Below, piece by piece: positions 34,474 through 42,537 of a DNA stretch of 64,000 nt (within the stretch, counting starts at the first letter, position 1; each line of letters starts with the position of its first letter). The stretch lies in the NCBI GenBank assembly GCA_017792345.1, contig CP051228.1:4246148-4310147 (forward strand), in the 5' to 3' direction. The DNA is from Mesoflavibacter sp. GTDB taxonomy: Bacteria; Pseudomonadota; Alphaproteobacteria; UBA8366; Aestuariispiraceae. The position numbers and the translations under genes were made by a program. The notes under the pieces were generated by a model. It was given only the letters and a program-made list of their open reading frames with translations. It made no database searches and was not told the origin of the DNA.

Positions 34474-35567
34474 TCTTCGCCCGTGTCTCCAGCCGGTTGG
34501 GCGATTTCACCCTGAATGCCAGCCTGGCAACGACCGACGAGCAGCCCACGGTGGCCCTGTTCGGCCGATCTGGCTGCGGCAAGACATCTCTGGTCAATGC
34601 CGTCGCGGGATTGCTGAAGCCGGATTCCGGCCGGATCGAGATCGCGGGCGAAACCGTCCTGGACACGGAACGGGGGATCAACCTGCCGCCGAACAAGCGC
34701 CGCATCGGCTATGTCTTCCAGGAAGGGCGCTTGTTCCCGCATATGACGGTGCGGTCGAACCTGAACTACGGCCGGAAACGCAATGGCGACGGCAGTGTCG
34801 GCTTCGATCAAGCCGTTCAGTTGCTGGGACTGGACCATCTTCTGGATCGGAAACCTTTCGCCCTGTCCGGCGGGGAAAGGCAGCGTGTTGCGATCGGCCG
34901 CGCACTTCTGTCGAACCCTAGCCTGTTGTTGATGGACGAGCCCCTGGCGTCGCTCGACTCCCATCGAAAGAACGAGATCCTGCCCTTCATAGCCCGACTG
35001 AAGGATGAAGTGGGAACGCCGATCCTTTATGTCAGCCATGCGATGGAAGAAATCGCCCAACTGGCGGATGTCGTGGCCCTAATGGATGCGGGGCGCATCG
35101 TCGCGATGGATTCGGTGGAACGCCTGACCGCGCGCCTGGATCTGCATCCGCTGACGGGCCGTTATGAAGCCGGCGCATTCTTGACCGCCCGGATCGCGGA
35201 GAAAAGTGCCGCGACGGGCCTGATGCGCCTCGCCGTCGCCGGAAAGGCGTTCCTGACGGTTCCGGCCGCTCCTTTCCCGCTGGGCAGCGAAATGAAACTG
35301 CGCATCCGGGCCCGCGACGTCAGCCTGTCCCTATCGGAACCGAAGGATATCAGCATCCTGAACCGCCTTCCCGGCACGGTGATCGAAGTCCGCCCGGATG
35401 CGGAGGGGCCCATGGCGGAAGTCCTGGTCGATGTCGGCGCGCCGGTCTGGGCCCGGGTCACAAAACTGTCAGCGGAAACACTGAAACTGGCGCCAGGGCA
35501 GGAAATCTGGGCGTTGATCAAGACCGTAGCCATCGACAGGACCTCGCCCGGCCGGCAAAAATCCTGA
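34470..35567 (+). CDS. modC: Molybdate ABC transporter ATP-binding protein
   Basis: Protein of 365 residues. Walker A GRSGCGKT at 32-39, signature LSGGERQRVAIGRALL, Walker B LLLMDEPLASLD, and a C-terminal TOBE/mop molybdate-binding domain (about 290-360: LKIRARDVSLSLSEP-like and GTVIEVRPDAEGPMAEVLV). CAGGAGG precedes the start. It is last in modABC. Mop domains allow feedback inhibition by molybdate. Confidence 0.93.
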   Translation: MIFARVSSRLGDFTLNASLATTDEQPTVALFGRSGCGKTSLVNAVAGLLKPDSGRIEIAGETVLDTERGINLPPNKRRIGYVFQEGRLFPHMTVRSNLNYGRKRNGDGSVGFDQAVQLLGLDHLLDRKPFALSGGERQRVAIGRALLSNPSLLLMDEPLASLDSHRKNEILPFIARLKDEVGTPILYVSHAMEEIAQLADVVALMDAGRIVAMDSVERLTARLDLHPLTGRYEAGAFLTARIAEKSAATGLMRLAVAGKAFLTVPAAPFPLGSEMKLRIRARDVSLSLSEPKDISILNRLPGTVIEVRPDAEGPMAEVLVDVGAPVWARVTKLSAETLKLAPGQEIWALIKTVAIDRTSPGRQKS

Positions 35568-35619
35568 ACTGGCCTTGTTTCGGATGGATTATGGCCTCCG
35601 GCACCCCATCTTGGCTCGC

Positions 35620-36861
35620 ATGAAACAAGCAAACGATAGCAACGCCCCAATGTCCGTGCGCCAACAGGCCGAGTTGTTGTCGGGCAGCGTCGAGGGCTGG
35701 CCGTTGGCCCCGGTCGTCCACTGGCTGATGACCGAGGGGATCAAGACGAACGATGCCGGCATTCTGATCGAAGGGTTGAGCGAAGCATTGCTGGCCGCCG
35801 GTGCGCCGGTCTGGCGCGTTCGGTTCTCCTTCTGGACGATCCATCCCCTTCTGGCCGCAATGGCCCATCAATGGGTTCGCGGCAAAGGAACGGAAACCTT
35901 TCAGGTCGGGCATGGCATTTTCGAAAGCGCGGCCTATATCGGCAGTCCTGCCGAACAATTGCGCGAGACCGGGAAACCCCTGCGCTATCGCTTAATGGAC
36001 GGGCTCGACCCGGACCGGGACCATTCCGTGCTGTTCGAAATCCGCGAACAGGGCGGTACCGACTATTACGCCATCCCGATGGAAACCTTCAACGGGCAGA
36101 TCGATTCCTTTTTCGTGACGACGGATCACCCGGACGGGTTCGTCGAATCCGACTTCCCAAAATTCGACGCATTGGCGCGCTACCTGCTTCCGGTGATCGA
36201 GACGATTTCGCATCACCGCCTATCCGTCGCCCTGTTGGACACCTATGTCGGTGAACGAACGGGCCGGCGGGTCCTGGAGGGAAAGATCCGGCGGGGCGAC
36301 GGCGAAGAGATCGACGCGGCCCTGTGGTTCAGCGACCTGCGCAATTTCACCCATATGACCGAAACCCTCGCCCCGCCGGAAATGCTGGCGGTGCTGAACA
36401 CCTATTTCGAGTTTGTGTACAACGCCGTTCGGACCTACGACGGCGAAGTCCTGCGTTTTATCGGCGACGCCATGTTGATTGTGTTTCCGACCGATCGCAC
36501 CGGCGGCGCGCGCCAGGCCTGCCGCAATGCCCTATCGGCGGCGGAAGACGCCTTTAGCGGCCTGGCGACCATGAACCACCTGAGACGCCGTCACGGCCAG
36601 CCGGAAATACTGTTCGGCGTCGGATTGCATGTCGGGACGGTCATTTACGGCAATGTGGGCGCGCCCAGCCGGCTGGACTTCACGGTTATGGGGCCGGCCG
36701 TCAACCGAACCGCGCGTCTGGAGAGCCTGACCAAGCAAACCCAGACGCCATTGCTGGTATCCGACCGGTTTGCGGCGCATCTGGATCGTCCCTGCCGCCA
36801 TGTCGGCGCTTTCGACGTCAAAGGCATCGCCCATCCGATCGACGCCTACGCCGTGGACTGA
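35620..36861 (+). CDS. Class III adenylate/guanylate cyclase, soluble
   Basis: Protein of about 413 residues with no membrane helix or HAMP. An N-terminal sensor-like region (about 1-210) of a type found beside cyclase domains in alphaproteobacteria is followed by a class III catalytic domain (about 225-400). The metal aspartates lie in WFSDLRNFT and FIGDAMLIVF, and the transition-state Asn/Arg in GPAVNRTARLE. The substrate-specifying Lys position is Arg (VLRFIGD) and the partner position is Thr (FTVMG), a class IIIb-like pattern, so cAMP is likely but not certain. Start is uncertain: 35575, 35584 and 35620 are all in frame with no good ribosome-binding site. Confidence 0.8.
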   Translation: MKQANDSNAPMSVRQQAELLSGSVEGWPLAPVVHWLMTEGIKTNDAGILIEGLSEALLAAGAPVWRVRFSFWTIHPLLAAMAHQWVRGKGTETFQVGHGIFESAAYIGSPAEQLRETGKPLRYRLMDGLDPDRDHSVLFEIREQGGTDYYAIPMETFNGQIDSFFVTTDHPDGFVESDFPKFDALARYLLPVIETISHHRLSVALLDTYVGERTGRRVLEGKIRRGDGEEIDAALWFSDLRNFTHMTETLAPPEMLAVLNTYFEFVYNAVRTYDGEVLRFIGDAMLIVFPTDRTGGARQACRNALSAAEDAFSGLATMNHLRRRHGQPEILFGVGLHVGTVIYGNVGAPSRLDFTVMGPAVNRTARLESLTKQTQTPLLVSDRFAAHLDRPCRHVGAFDVKGIAHPIDAYAVD

Positions 36862-36863
36862 GA

Positions 36864-38318
36864 CTAGCGCTGCAACCGCGTCAGTACTGATTTCGGCAGG
36901 AAAGGTTCGTAACGCCGCCAGTCTCCGGCCGGTACGCCCTGGCGCACCCCGAAGGCGTCGATCGCTTCCGGCGGTACGGCTCCCGGCAGTCCGAGGAAGG
37001 CCAGGATCGTCGACAGCGTCCCCGCCGGATCGGATTTGGCGTTCTCATAAGAGATTTCCAGCAATCGGTCCTGCAGCTCTCCGGCAGCGGCGATCCAGTT
37101 CGATTGCACCGCGTTGAACAGATCCGCTGCGGATTCGAAACGCAGCAGATAGGACGACACCGGCGTCAGTTCATATCCCCGCATGCTGGAGGCCAAGCAG
37201 GTTTCGATTGGATCCCGATAGAACCGGACGAAACGCGCAGCCGGAAAAAGTTCGGCCAGGAAGCCGGCATAGGCTGACGCGATCGGCATATGGTCGACCC
37301 GCAGTTTCTGCACGCCCCCTAACGCGCCGAAATGCAGATCATAGGCCCGTCGGGATTCGGACAAGGTTTCAGGGCTCAACCCTCGCGGGATGGCGGGCGA
37401 CCCGAAGGCTTGATGGATCGCCTTTTCGACACTGAACCCGTCGTCTCTCAACTTGATCTGGGGATGGCGCCGCAGAACCGCGGCCAATTCTTCCGTCCCG
37501 CTGTTCGGAAATCCGACGAGGAAGACGAGATCCTGGCCGGGCCCCTGTTTCGCACCGGCCAAGGTTTTGTCCTGATACATTGCGCCGATCGATGCCAGAT
37601 CCGCACGCTCGATTGAGGCGCGCTCCAGTGCGTCGGGAAAAAGCGATTCCAATACCTGTCGGCCGGAATCGGCGGATTTCAGCGCCTCCTCAGGCTGGTC
37701 CAAGGCGTCATAAGCCTGGACTTTGGTGTAATGCACAAGTTGCGCAATACGCCGTCCCGCACGGTCTAGGGGCAAGTCCTCCAACCATGCCAGCGCGTCC
37801 GCCGCCCGGCCCTCGGCGATCGCCCCCTTGGCGGCAATTGCGGCAAGCCCCGGATGCTTAGCGAAACGGTTCAGGGCTTCCGCCGCCAGATTGGCGCCAT
37901 CGCGCACCATCCCGACGGATTCCAATAGGGAGGCGAGTGAGAAGACGGCTTGGGCATCGTTTGGCGCACGTGCAATTCCCAGGCGGTAGTTCTCAATAGC
38001 CTGCATCGGCGCAGTCCTGCGATCCAGATTGCCGAGATTGACATAGGGCGCGGAAAACTCCGGCGCCAACGCAACCGCCCGGTTCCAATGGTCGCGCGCG
38101 GCTTTCAGGTCGCCGCGTTGAACCGCGATCATGCCCAGACCATTGATCGCGCCTGCGTGATTGGGGGCCGTCTTCAAGAGCTTATCGAACGCGGATTCCG
38201 CGGCGCTCAACTGGCCGGCCTGTAAAGCGACCAGGCCCGACCGGAAGAGCTTGTTCACCGCCTCAACCGCTTTTGCGTTCATCGTTTCGTTCATTGAGCT
38301 GCCCGCCGAAGTCTGCAT
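36864..38318 (-). CDS. TPR-sulfotransferase
   Basis: Protein of about 484 residues. The N-terminal half has TPR repeats (AGQLSAAESAFDKLLKTAPN, GDLKAARDHWNRAVALAPEF). The C-terminal half is a sulfotransferase domain with the 5'-phosphosulfate loop FLVGFPNSGTEELAAVL (about 300) and a 3'-phosphate region (ARFVRFYRDPIETCLASSM). It transfers sulfate from PAPS to an unknown acceptor, in such fusions often a polysaccharide or protein. ATG choices at 38318 and 38294 are both possible. It is divergent from a binding-protein gene. Confidence 0.8.
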   Translation of the reverse strand: MQTSAGSSMNETMNAKAVEAVNKLFRSGLVALQAGQLSAAESAFDKLLKTAPNHAGAINGLGMIAVQRGDLKAARDHWNRAVALAPEFSAPYVNLGNLDRRTAPMQAIENYRLGIARAPNDAQAVFSLASLLESVGMVRDGANLAAEALNRFAKHPGLAAIAAKGAIAEGRAADALAWLEDLPLDRAGRRIAQLVHYTKVQAYDALDQPEEALKSADSGRQVLESLFPDALERASIERADLASIGAMYQDKTLAGAKQGPGQDLVFLVGFPNSGTEELAAVLRRHPQIKLRDDGFSVEKAIHQAFGSPAIPRGLSPETLSESRRAYDLHFGALGGVQKLRVDHMPIASAYAGFLAELFPAARFVRFYRDPIETCLASSMRGYELTPVSSYLLRFESAADLFNAVQSNWIAAAGELQDRLLEISYENAKSDPAGTLSTILAFLGLPGAVPPEAIDAFGVRQGVPAGDWRRYEPFLPKSVLTRLQR

Positions 38319-38428
38319 TCCCGTTCCCAAGGCTGTACCGTCTTCGCCGCTGCAAATCAAACCGGGTAGCGGTGGAAATTCGGTACGCTATACTGGTCAT
38401 GGGCGCAGTGGTTGCAGGGGGCAAGAAG

Positions 38429-39184
38429 GTGATCACCAGAATTCTTTGGGTATTTGTCGTCATGGTTCTTTGGGCCGGCGTTTCGCATGGTCCGGCAAAG
38501 GCGGTCGAACTGGTGACCGGCAACAATTACTTCCCATACGCCGATGAACGGATTCCCGGCGGCGGTTTGGCAACCGTCCTGGTCAAGGCGATCTTTGAGA
38601 AGATGGGCCACACCGCCACCGTATCCTTCGCCCCATGGCCGGATGGCTTTCAAGCAACGAGAGAAGGCCGGTTCCTCGCCACGTACCCCTATATCAAAAC
38701 CCCGGAACGGGAAGCGGAGTTTCTCTATACGGATGAGCTCTTTTCCGTTCGCCCGCACATCTTCATGAACTACAGAAATGCTCCCGGTCTGACGCAACCG
38801 TCCGATCTGGCCGGAAAGATCCTTTGCGTCCCGGTCGGATGGGGGATCGACGAGTATCTGAAGGATGTGACGGCATCCGGCCAGGTTCGGGTCTACGACC
38901 AGACAACCGTCGTCGGCTGTTTCCAGTTGCTGGCTCAGGGCAAGGTGGATGCCATTTCCATCGACCGCCGCCTCGGAACCGCGGCCGCCAGGGCTGTCCA
39001 GCAAGGCGCATGGTTCAAGGTCCGGCGCCTGACCATCGATTCCAGTCCGAATTATGTGATTGTTCCGAAGTCCCTGCCCGGCGCGCAGGATTGGGTCAAA
39101 CGCTTCAACGCCGCGAAGGATTCTCTACGGAGGGATGGCACCGTCGCGCGATTGATTCAGACGTATTACGAAAACTATCCCTGA
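38429..39184 (+). CDS. Periplasmic amino-acid-type substrate-binding protein (SBP_bac_3)
   Basis: Protein of 251 residues with a signal peptide (VITRILWVFVVMVLWAGVSH) and the family 3 fold: VTGNNYFPYADERIPGGGLA, TYPYIKTPEREAEFLYTDEL and a C-terminal hinge. No ABC permease or ATPase is adjacent, so it is an orphan that may act as a sensor or pair with a remote transporter. GTG 38429 has AGGGGG at 7-nt spacing. ATG 38399 has no visible box. It overlaps the TetR gene stop by 10 bp (convergent). Confidence 0.75.
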   Translation: MITRILWVFVVMVLWAGVSHGPAKAVELVTGNNYFPYADERIPGGGLATVLVKAIFEKMGHTATVSFAPWPDGFQATREGRFLATYPYIKTPEREAEFLYTDELFSVRPHIFMNYRNAPGLTQPSDLAGKILCVPVGWGIDEYLKDVTASGQVRVYDQTTVVGCFQLLAQGKVDAISIDRRLGTAAARAVQQGAWFKVRRLTIDSSPNYVIVPKSLPGAQDWVKRFNAAKDSLRRDGTVARLIQTYYENYP

Positions 39185-39861
39185 TCCGAAGGGCGCGGGT
39201 CGACGACCACAGGTCGCAGAACCGTCTCAACAGCCCAGTCTTCTAATTGACGCTGTCCCGTGGCGGAGTTCAAACGATCGCCAAAAATCAGGGAGAATGT
39301 CGCGCGGTTGGACACGTTGAAGAAGCTCATCGCGCTGATTTGCCAGTGAATGGTCAGGGGGTCGGCGTCCTGCCGGAAGACCCCTTCGTCGCGGCCCCGC
39401 TTCAGAATACGCTCAAGTTGATCAACTGCCCCCCGGTTCATGTCGCGGATCGTGGCCGATTGCGCCAGATAGGTGCCGTGGTGGATGTTTTCGATCATTA
39501 CTAGCCGAATGAAATCCGGATTTTCGCTGTGATGGCGAAAGGTAAACCGAATCAGCCGTTCCAGAGCCGCGCGCGGATCAAGATGGTCTAGATCGAGGTC
39601 GACCTCTTTCTGACGAACCTTGCGGTAGGCCTCCTCCAAAGTCCGCCGATACAGGCCTTCCTTGTCGCCGAAATAATAGTAGACCATCCGTTTCGACGTT
39701 TCGGTCATTGCCGCGATCTCGTCGACACGGGCACCGGACAAGCCGTTCTTGGCGAATACCTCTTGCGCGACGCGCAGAATGTTTTCCTGCACGGCTTGCG
39801 GATTCTGTTTCCAGCTGTTCTTCCGGCTCGATTTTGGCTTTGTGCCGCCGCTATTCGCCAT
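39175..39861 (-). CDS. TetR-family regulator of the quinate/shikimate cluster
   Basis: Protein of 228 residues. A Lys/Arg/Ser-rich N-terminus is followed by a TetR helix-turn-helix (VFAKNGLSGARVDEIAAMTETSKRMVYYYFGDKEGLY, shown in part) and a ligand domain with conserved RLVMIENIHHGTYL. It is divergent from the shikimate dehydrogenase gene across two operator-like repeats. Regulation by a shikimate- or quinate-pathway compound is inferred from position. ATG 39861 has GAGG at short spacing. Confidence 0.85.
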   Translation of the reverse strand: MANSGGTKPKSSRKNSWKQNPQAVQENILRVAQEVFAKNGLSGARVDEIAAMTETSKRMVYYYFGDKEGLYRRTLEEAYRKVRQKEVDLDLDHLDPRAALERLIRFTFRHHSENPDFIRLVMIENIHHGTYLAQSATIRDMNRGAVDQLERILKRGRDEGVFRQDADPLTIHWQISAMSFFNVSNRATFSLIFGDRLNSATGQRQLEDWAVETVLRPVVVDPRPSDQG

Positions 39862-39894
39862 CGTCCTCACTCCCTGCAAACTCGCAGTCTATCG

Positions 39895-39947
39895 AATTAA
39901 CCGTGCCGTACAATTCATCTTGACCAAATTAACCATCTCGTACAATT
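39895..39947. promoter_or_regulatory. Two tandem 21-bp operator-like repeats
   Basis: Copies at 39895-39915 and 39927-39947, 32 bp start to start (three helical turns). Both begin AATTAACC and end CGTACAATT. Copy 1 fits the dyad AATT-N3-CG-N3-CG-N3-AATT. Copy 2 has one changed half (CA for CG). They lie between the TetR gene and the catabolic operon. Confidence 0.7.
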
Positions 39948-39992
39948 TGATCCTGGGAGAAACGTCGAAAGACCCCGAACGGGGCAAAGACA

Positions 39993-40871
39993 ATGCATCA
40001 CACCGCAAGTTCAGACCGGGCAGAGACTGTGTCCATCCGCGCCGCCCTGATCGGCCGCGGTATCACGCAGTCACGCACGCCGGCTATGCATATGGAAGAA
40101 GGCAGGGCCCTAAACGTCGCCTATGACTATCGGCTATTCGATACGGATGACGACGCATTCAAAGGGCAATCACTCGTAGACCTTCTGCAACGGGCGGAAT
40201 CGGAAAACTTCGCAGGACTGAACGTCACTTTCCCCTACAAAATCGAAGTCTTGAGTCTCCTCGACGGATTATCCGAAAACGCCCGGAATGTCGGTGCGGT
40301 CAATACGATCGTCCTTCGCAATGGCAAACGCCTCGGACACAACACAGACCTCTGGGGTTTCGCCGAAAGTTTCAGACGCGGCATGGCGGATGCCTCCACC
40401 GAAGATGTCCTGTTGATCGGCGCCGGAGGCGCCGGCGTTTCAGTGGCATTCGCCCTTTTAAGCTTGGGTGTGGAGAAATTACGGGTCTTCGATATCCAGC
40501 CCGACCGTGCGACCACACTGGCGGCGGCCCTTACCGAAAAGTTCGGAACAGGACGCGCGATCGTTTCCGATGGGTCCGATTTCGAGGACCCCAGCATTGA
40601 CGGTGTGGTGAACGCGACGCCCGTCGGAATGGAAAAATTCCCCGGCACGCCCTTTCCCAAACGCTTCCTGCGCCCGGAGATGTGGGTGGCGGATATCGTT
40701 TACTTTCCGTTGGAAACGCAGTTTCTGCGGGACGCTCGGGAAACCGGCTGCCGCACTCTGCCCGGATCCGGCATGGCGGTGTTCCAAGCCGTCCGCGCCT
40801 TCAAACTCATCACCGGTATCGATCCGGACGCCGCGCGCATGCGACGGACCTTCGATTCATTCGGCACCTGA
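39993..40871 (+). CDS. Shikimate dehydrogenase-family protein, probably catabolic
   Basis: Protein of 292 residues. The substrate-binding domain has LIGRGITQSRTPAMHMEEG and the catalytic Lys in NVTFPYK (about residue 83). The NADP/NAD domain starts at LLIGAGGAGVSVAFALL, and the C-terminal PGSGMAVFQAVRAF follows. The SRTPAMH form, in place of the usual SLSP, is seen in quinate/shikimate dehydrogenase-like paralogues. With a TRAP importer and a dehydroshikimate dehydratase downstream, it most likely oxidises shikimate or quinate to the 3-dehydro compound. The biosynthetic aroE would then be elsewhere. Confidence 0.85.
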   Translation: MHHTASSDRAETVSIRAALIGRGITQSRTPAMHMEEGRALNVAYDYRLFDTDDDAFKGQSLVDLLQRAESENFAGLNVTFPYKIEVLSLLDGLSENARNVGAVNTIVLRNGKRLGHNTDLWGFAESFRRGMADASTEDVLLIGAGGAGVSVAFALLSLGVEKLRVFDIQPDRATTLAAALTEKFGTGRAIVSDGSDFEDPSIDGVVNATPVGMEKFPGTPFPKRFLRPEMWVADIVYFPLETQFLRDARETGCRTLPGSGMAVFQAVRAFKLITGIDPDAARMRRTFDSFGT

Positions 40872-40926
40872 CGGGCCGACCCGACGCCGTGCCTAAAAGA
40901 CGGCGCAAACCAAAAGGGAGGATTAT

Positions 40927-41934
40927 ATGATGTTTCGAGTGACTACTTTCCTGACCGCCGGTCTTTTGGCCGCCGGATTGATGGCGTCCCCGGCCCTATC
41001 CCAAACCGTGCGCTTCGCCCATGTCGATCCCGATGACTGGCAGAATTCGAAGAAGGGTGCGGCGGCGCATGTCTTCAAGAATATCGTCGAAGGCGAAAGC
41101 GACCTGAAGGTCGAATTATTCCCGGCCGGTGCCCTGGGCAATGAGGGTGAGCTTGTATCGCAGGCTCAGGAAGGCCTGACCCAGGTCGTCATGGTGTCCG
41201 GCGCGATGTCGAAGATCTGCAAGGCGGCATCGGTCCTGGATATCCCCTATACCTTCCCCTCCGCGCCGGTCGCCTGGAAGGTTCTGGACGGCCCCTTCGG
41301 CGATGAATTGCGCGCGCATTGTCTGGAACAAACCGGTCTGCGCACCCTGGCCTTTGGGGAAACCGGCTTCCGTAACTTCACCAACAATCAGCGCGAAATC
41401 CGGACACCGGCGGACATGGCGGGCCTGAAATTCCGGGTTCAACCGATCCCGCTCTATGTCGAGATGGTCAAGGGACTGGGCGGCGAACCCACCCCGATTG
41501 CCTGGACAGAATTGCCGAACGCCCTGTCCACCGGCGTCGTCGACGGCCAGGAAAACCCGGTCGGCGTGATCTATAACAACGGCCTGCACAAGCTGCAAAA
41601 ATTCATGACCTTGGACGGCCACGTCTATGCGGCCGACTTCCTTGTTGTGAACGACGAATGGTTCCAGTCGCTGGATCCGGCGACGCAGGCCGTCGTACAG
41701 AAGGCCGCGATTGTCGCCGGCACCATGGGGCGGGCCATTCAGCAATGGAACACTGCATCCGGGGTCAACAGCGTCCAGGCGGAGGGCATGCAGGTCTACT
41801 CTCCGACGGCCGACGAACTGGCCATGTTCCGCGACAAGGCCCAGCCCGCGGTCAAGAAGTGGCTGGCCGGGGAACTGGGCGATGACGCCGTCTGGATCGA
41901 GAAACTGGACGCAGCGCTCGCCGCGGCACAGTAA
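40927..41934 (+). CDS. dctP: TRAP transporter solute-binding protein
   Basis: Protein of 335 residues with a signal peptide (cleavage after ALS) and DctP-family signatures: FPAGALGNEGELVSQAQEGL, GLKFRVQPIPLYVEMVKGLGG, PIAWTELPNALSTGVVDGQENP, and the carboxylate-binding Arg in the FRVQ segment. AGGGAGG box. It captures an organic acid in the periplasm. The flanking genes point to shikimate, quinate or a related cyclic carboxylate. Confidence 0.92.
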   Translation: MMFRVTTFLTAGLLAAGLMASPALSQTVRFAHVDPDDWQNSKKGAAAHVFKNIVEGESDLKVELFPAGALGNEGELVSQAQEGLTQVVMVSGAMSKICKAASVLDIPYTFPSAPVAWKVLDGPFGDELRAHCLEQTGLRTLAFGETGFRNFTNNQREIRTPADMAGLKFRVQPIPLYVEMVKGLGGEPTPIAWTELPNALSTGVVDGQENPVGVIYNNGLHKLQKFMTLDGHVYAADFLVVNDEWFQSLDPATQAVVQKAAIVAGTMGRAIQQWNTASGVNSVQAEGMQVYSPTADELAMFRDKAQPAVKKWLAGELGDDAVWIEKLDAALAAAQ

Positions 41935-41941
41935 GCTGACG

Positions 41942-41975
41942 AACGGGCGGCCTGCGCCGGGCCGCCCGTTTCGCA
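41942..41975 (+). terminator. Intercistronic hairpin between dctP and dctQ
   Basis: Perfect 11-bp stem AACGGGCGGCC / GGCCGCCCGTT with a 7-nt loop and a short TT tail. It is more likely a partial terminator or mRNA-stabilising element that raises binding-protein level over the permeases. Confidence 0.7.
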
Positions 41976-42015
41976 TCCCGTTCCATCACTTGATGTGCCT
42001 GAAGGAACAAAGGAC

Positions 42016-42537
42016 GTGCAGTCGATACACCGCTTCTTCGAAAGACTGTTCGCCCTGGGGGCAGGGCTGTCCATGGCCTTGGTATTCGGCATCATCTTTA
42101 TCAATTCCCTGCGCCGGTACGCCGTCGGCAAATCCCTGGAATGGGGTGAGGAATTGCCGATCTATCTGACCGTTTACGGGGTCATGTTCGGGATCGGTTT
42201 CGCCTATCTGCAGAACCGGCATATCCGCTTTACCATTGTCACTGACTTGCTGTCGGATCGTCTGCGCAGGATGCTCTACACGGCCGGAGATGGGGCGGTT
42301 GTGCTGATCGGAATGTCCCTGACATGGTCCGGCATCGTATTCGCCGGGCGCCGGGGCGATGTCGAAGCGTCCGGCCTGATCGGATCGGCCAAGGCGATGG
42401 CCGAAGCGAGCGGGATCGAAGCTCTCGTCATGCTGGGCCAGATGGGCACCTATCAATCGGCCATAGCGGTCGGTGGAATTATCCTGACGATCGCCGCCGC
42501 GTTACGGTTTTGGACACAGATCCGGGAGGCGAAATAA
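42016..42537 (+). CDS. dctQ: TRAP transporter small permease
   Basis: Protein of 173 residues with four membrane helices and the DctQ motif LRRYAVGKSLEWGEELPIYL and RHIRFTIVTDLL. GTG 42016 has AAGGA at 9 nt. GTG 41995 is an alternative. The stop shares one base with the dctM ATG (TAATG). Confidence 0.9.
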   Translation: MQSIHRFFERLFALGAGLSMALVFGIIFINSLRRYAVGKSLEWGEELPIYLTVYGVMFGIGFAYLQNRHIRFTIVTDLLSDRLRRMLYTAGDGAVVLIGMSLTWSGIVFAGRRGDVEASGLIGSAKAMAEASGIEALVMLGQMGTYQSAIAVGGIILTIAAALRFWTQIREAK

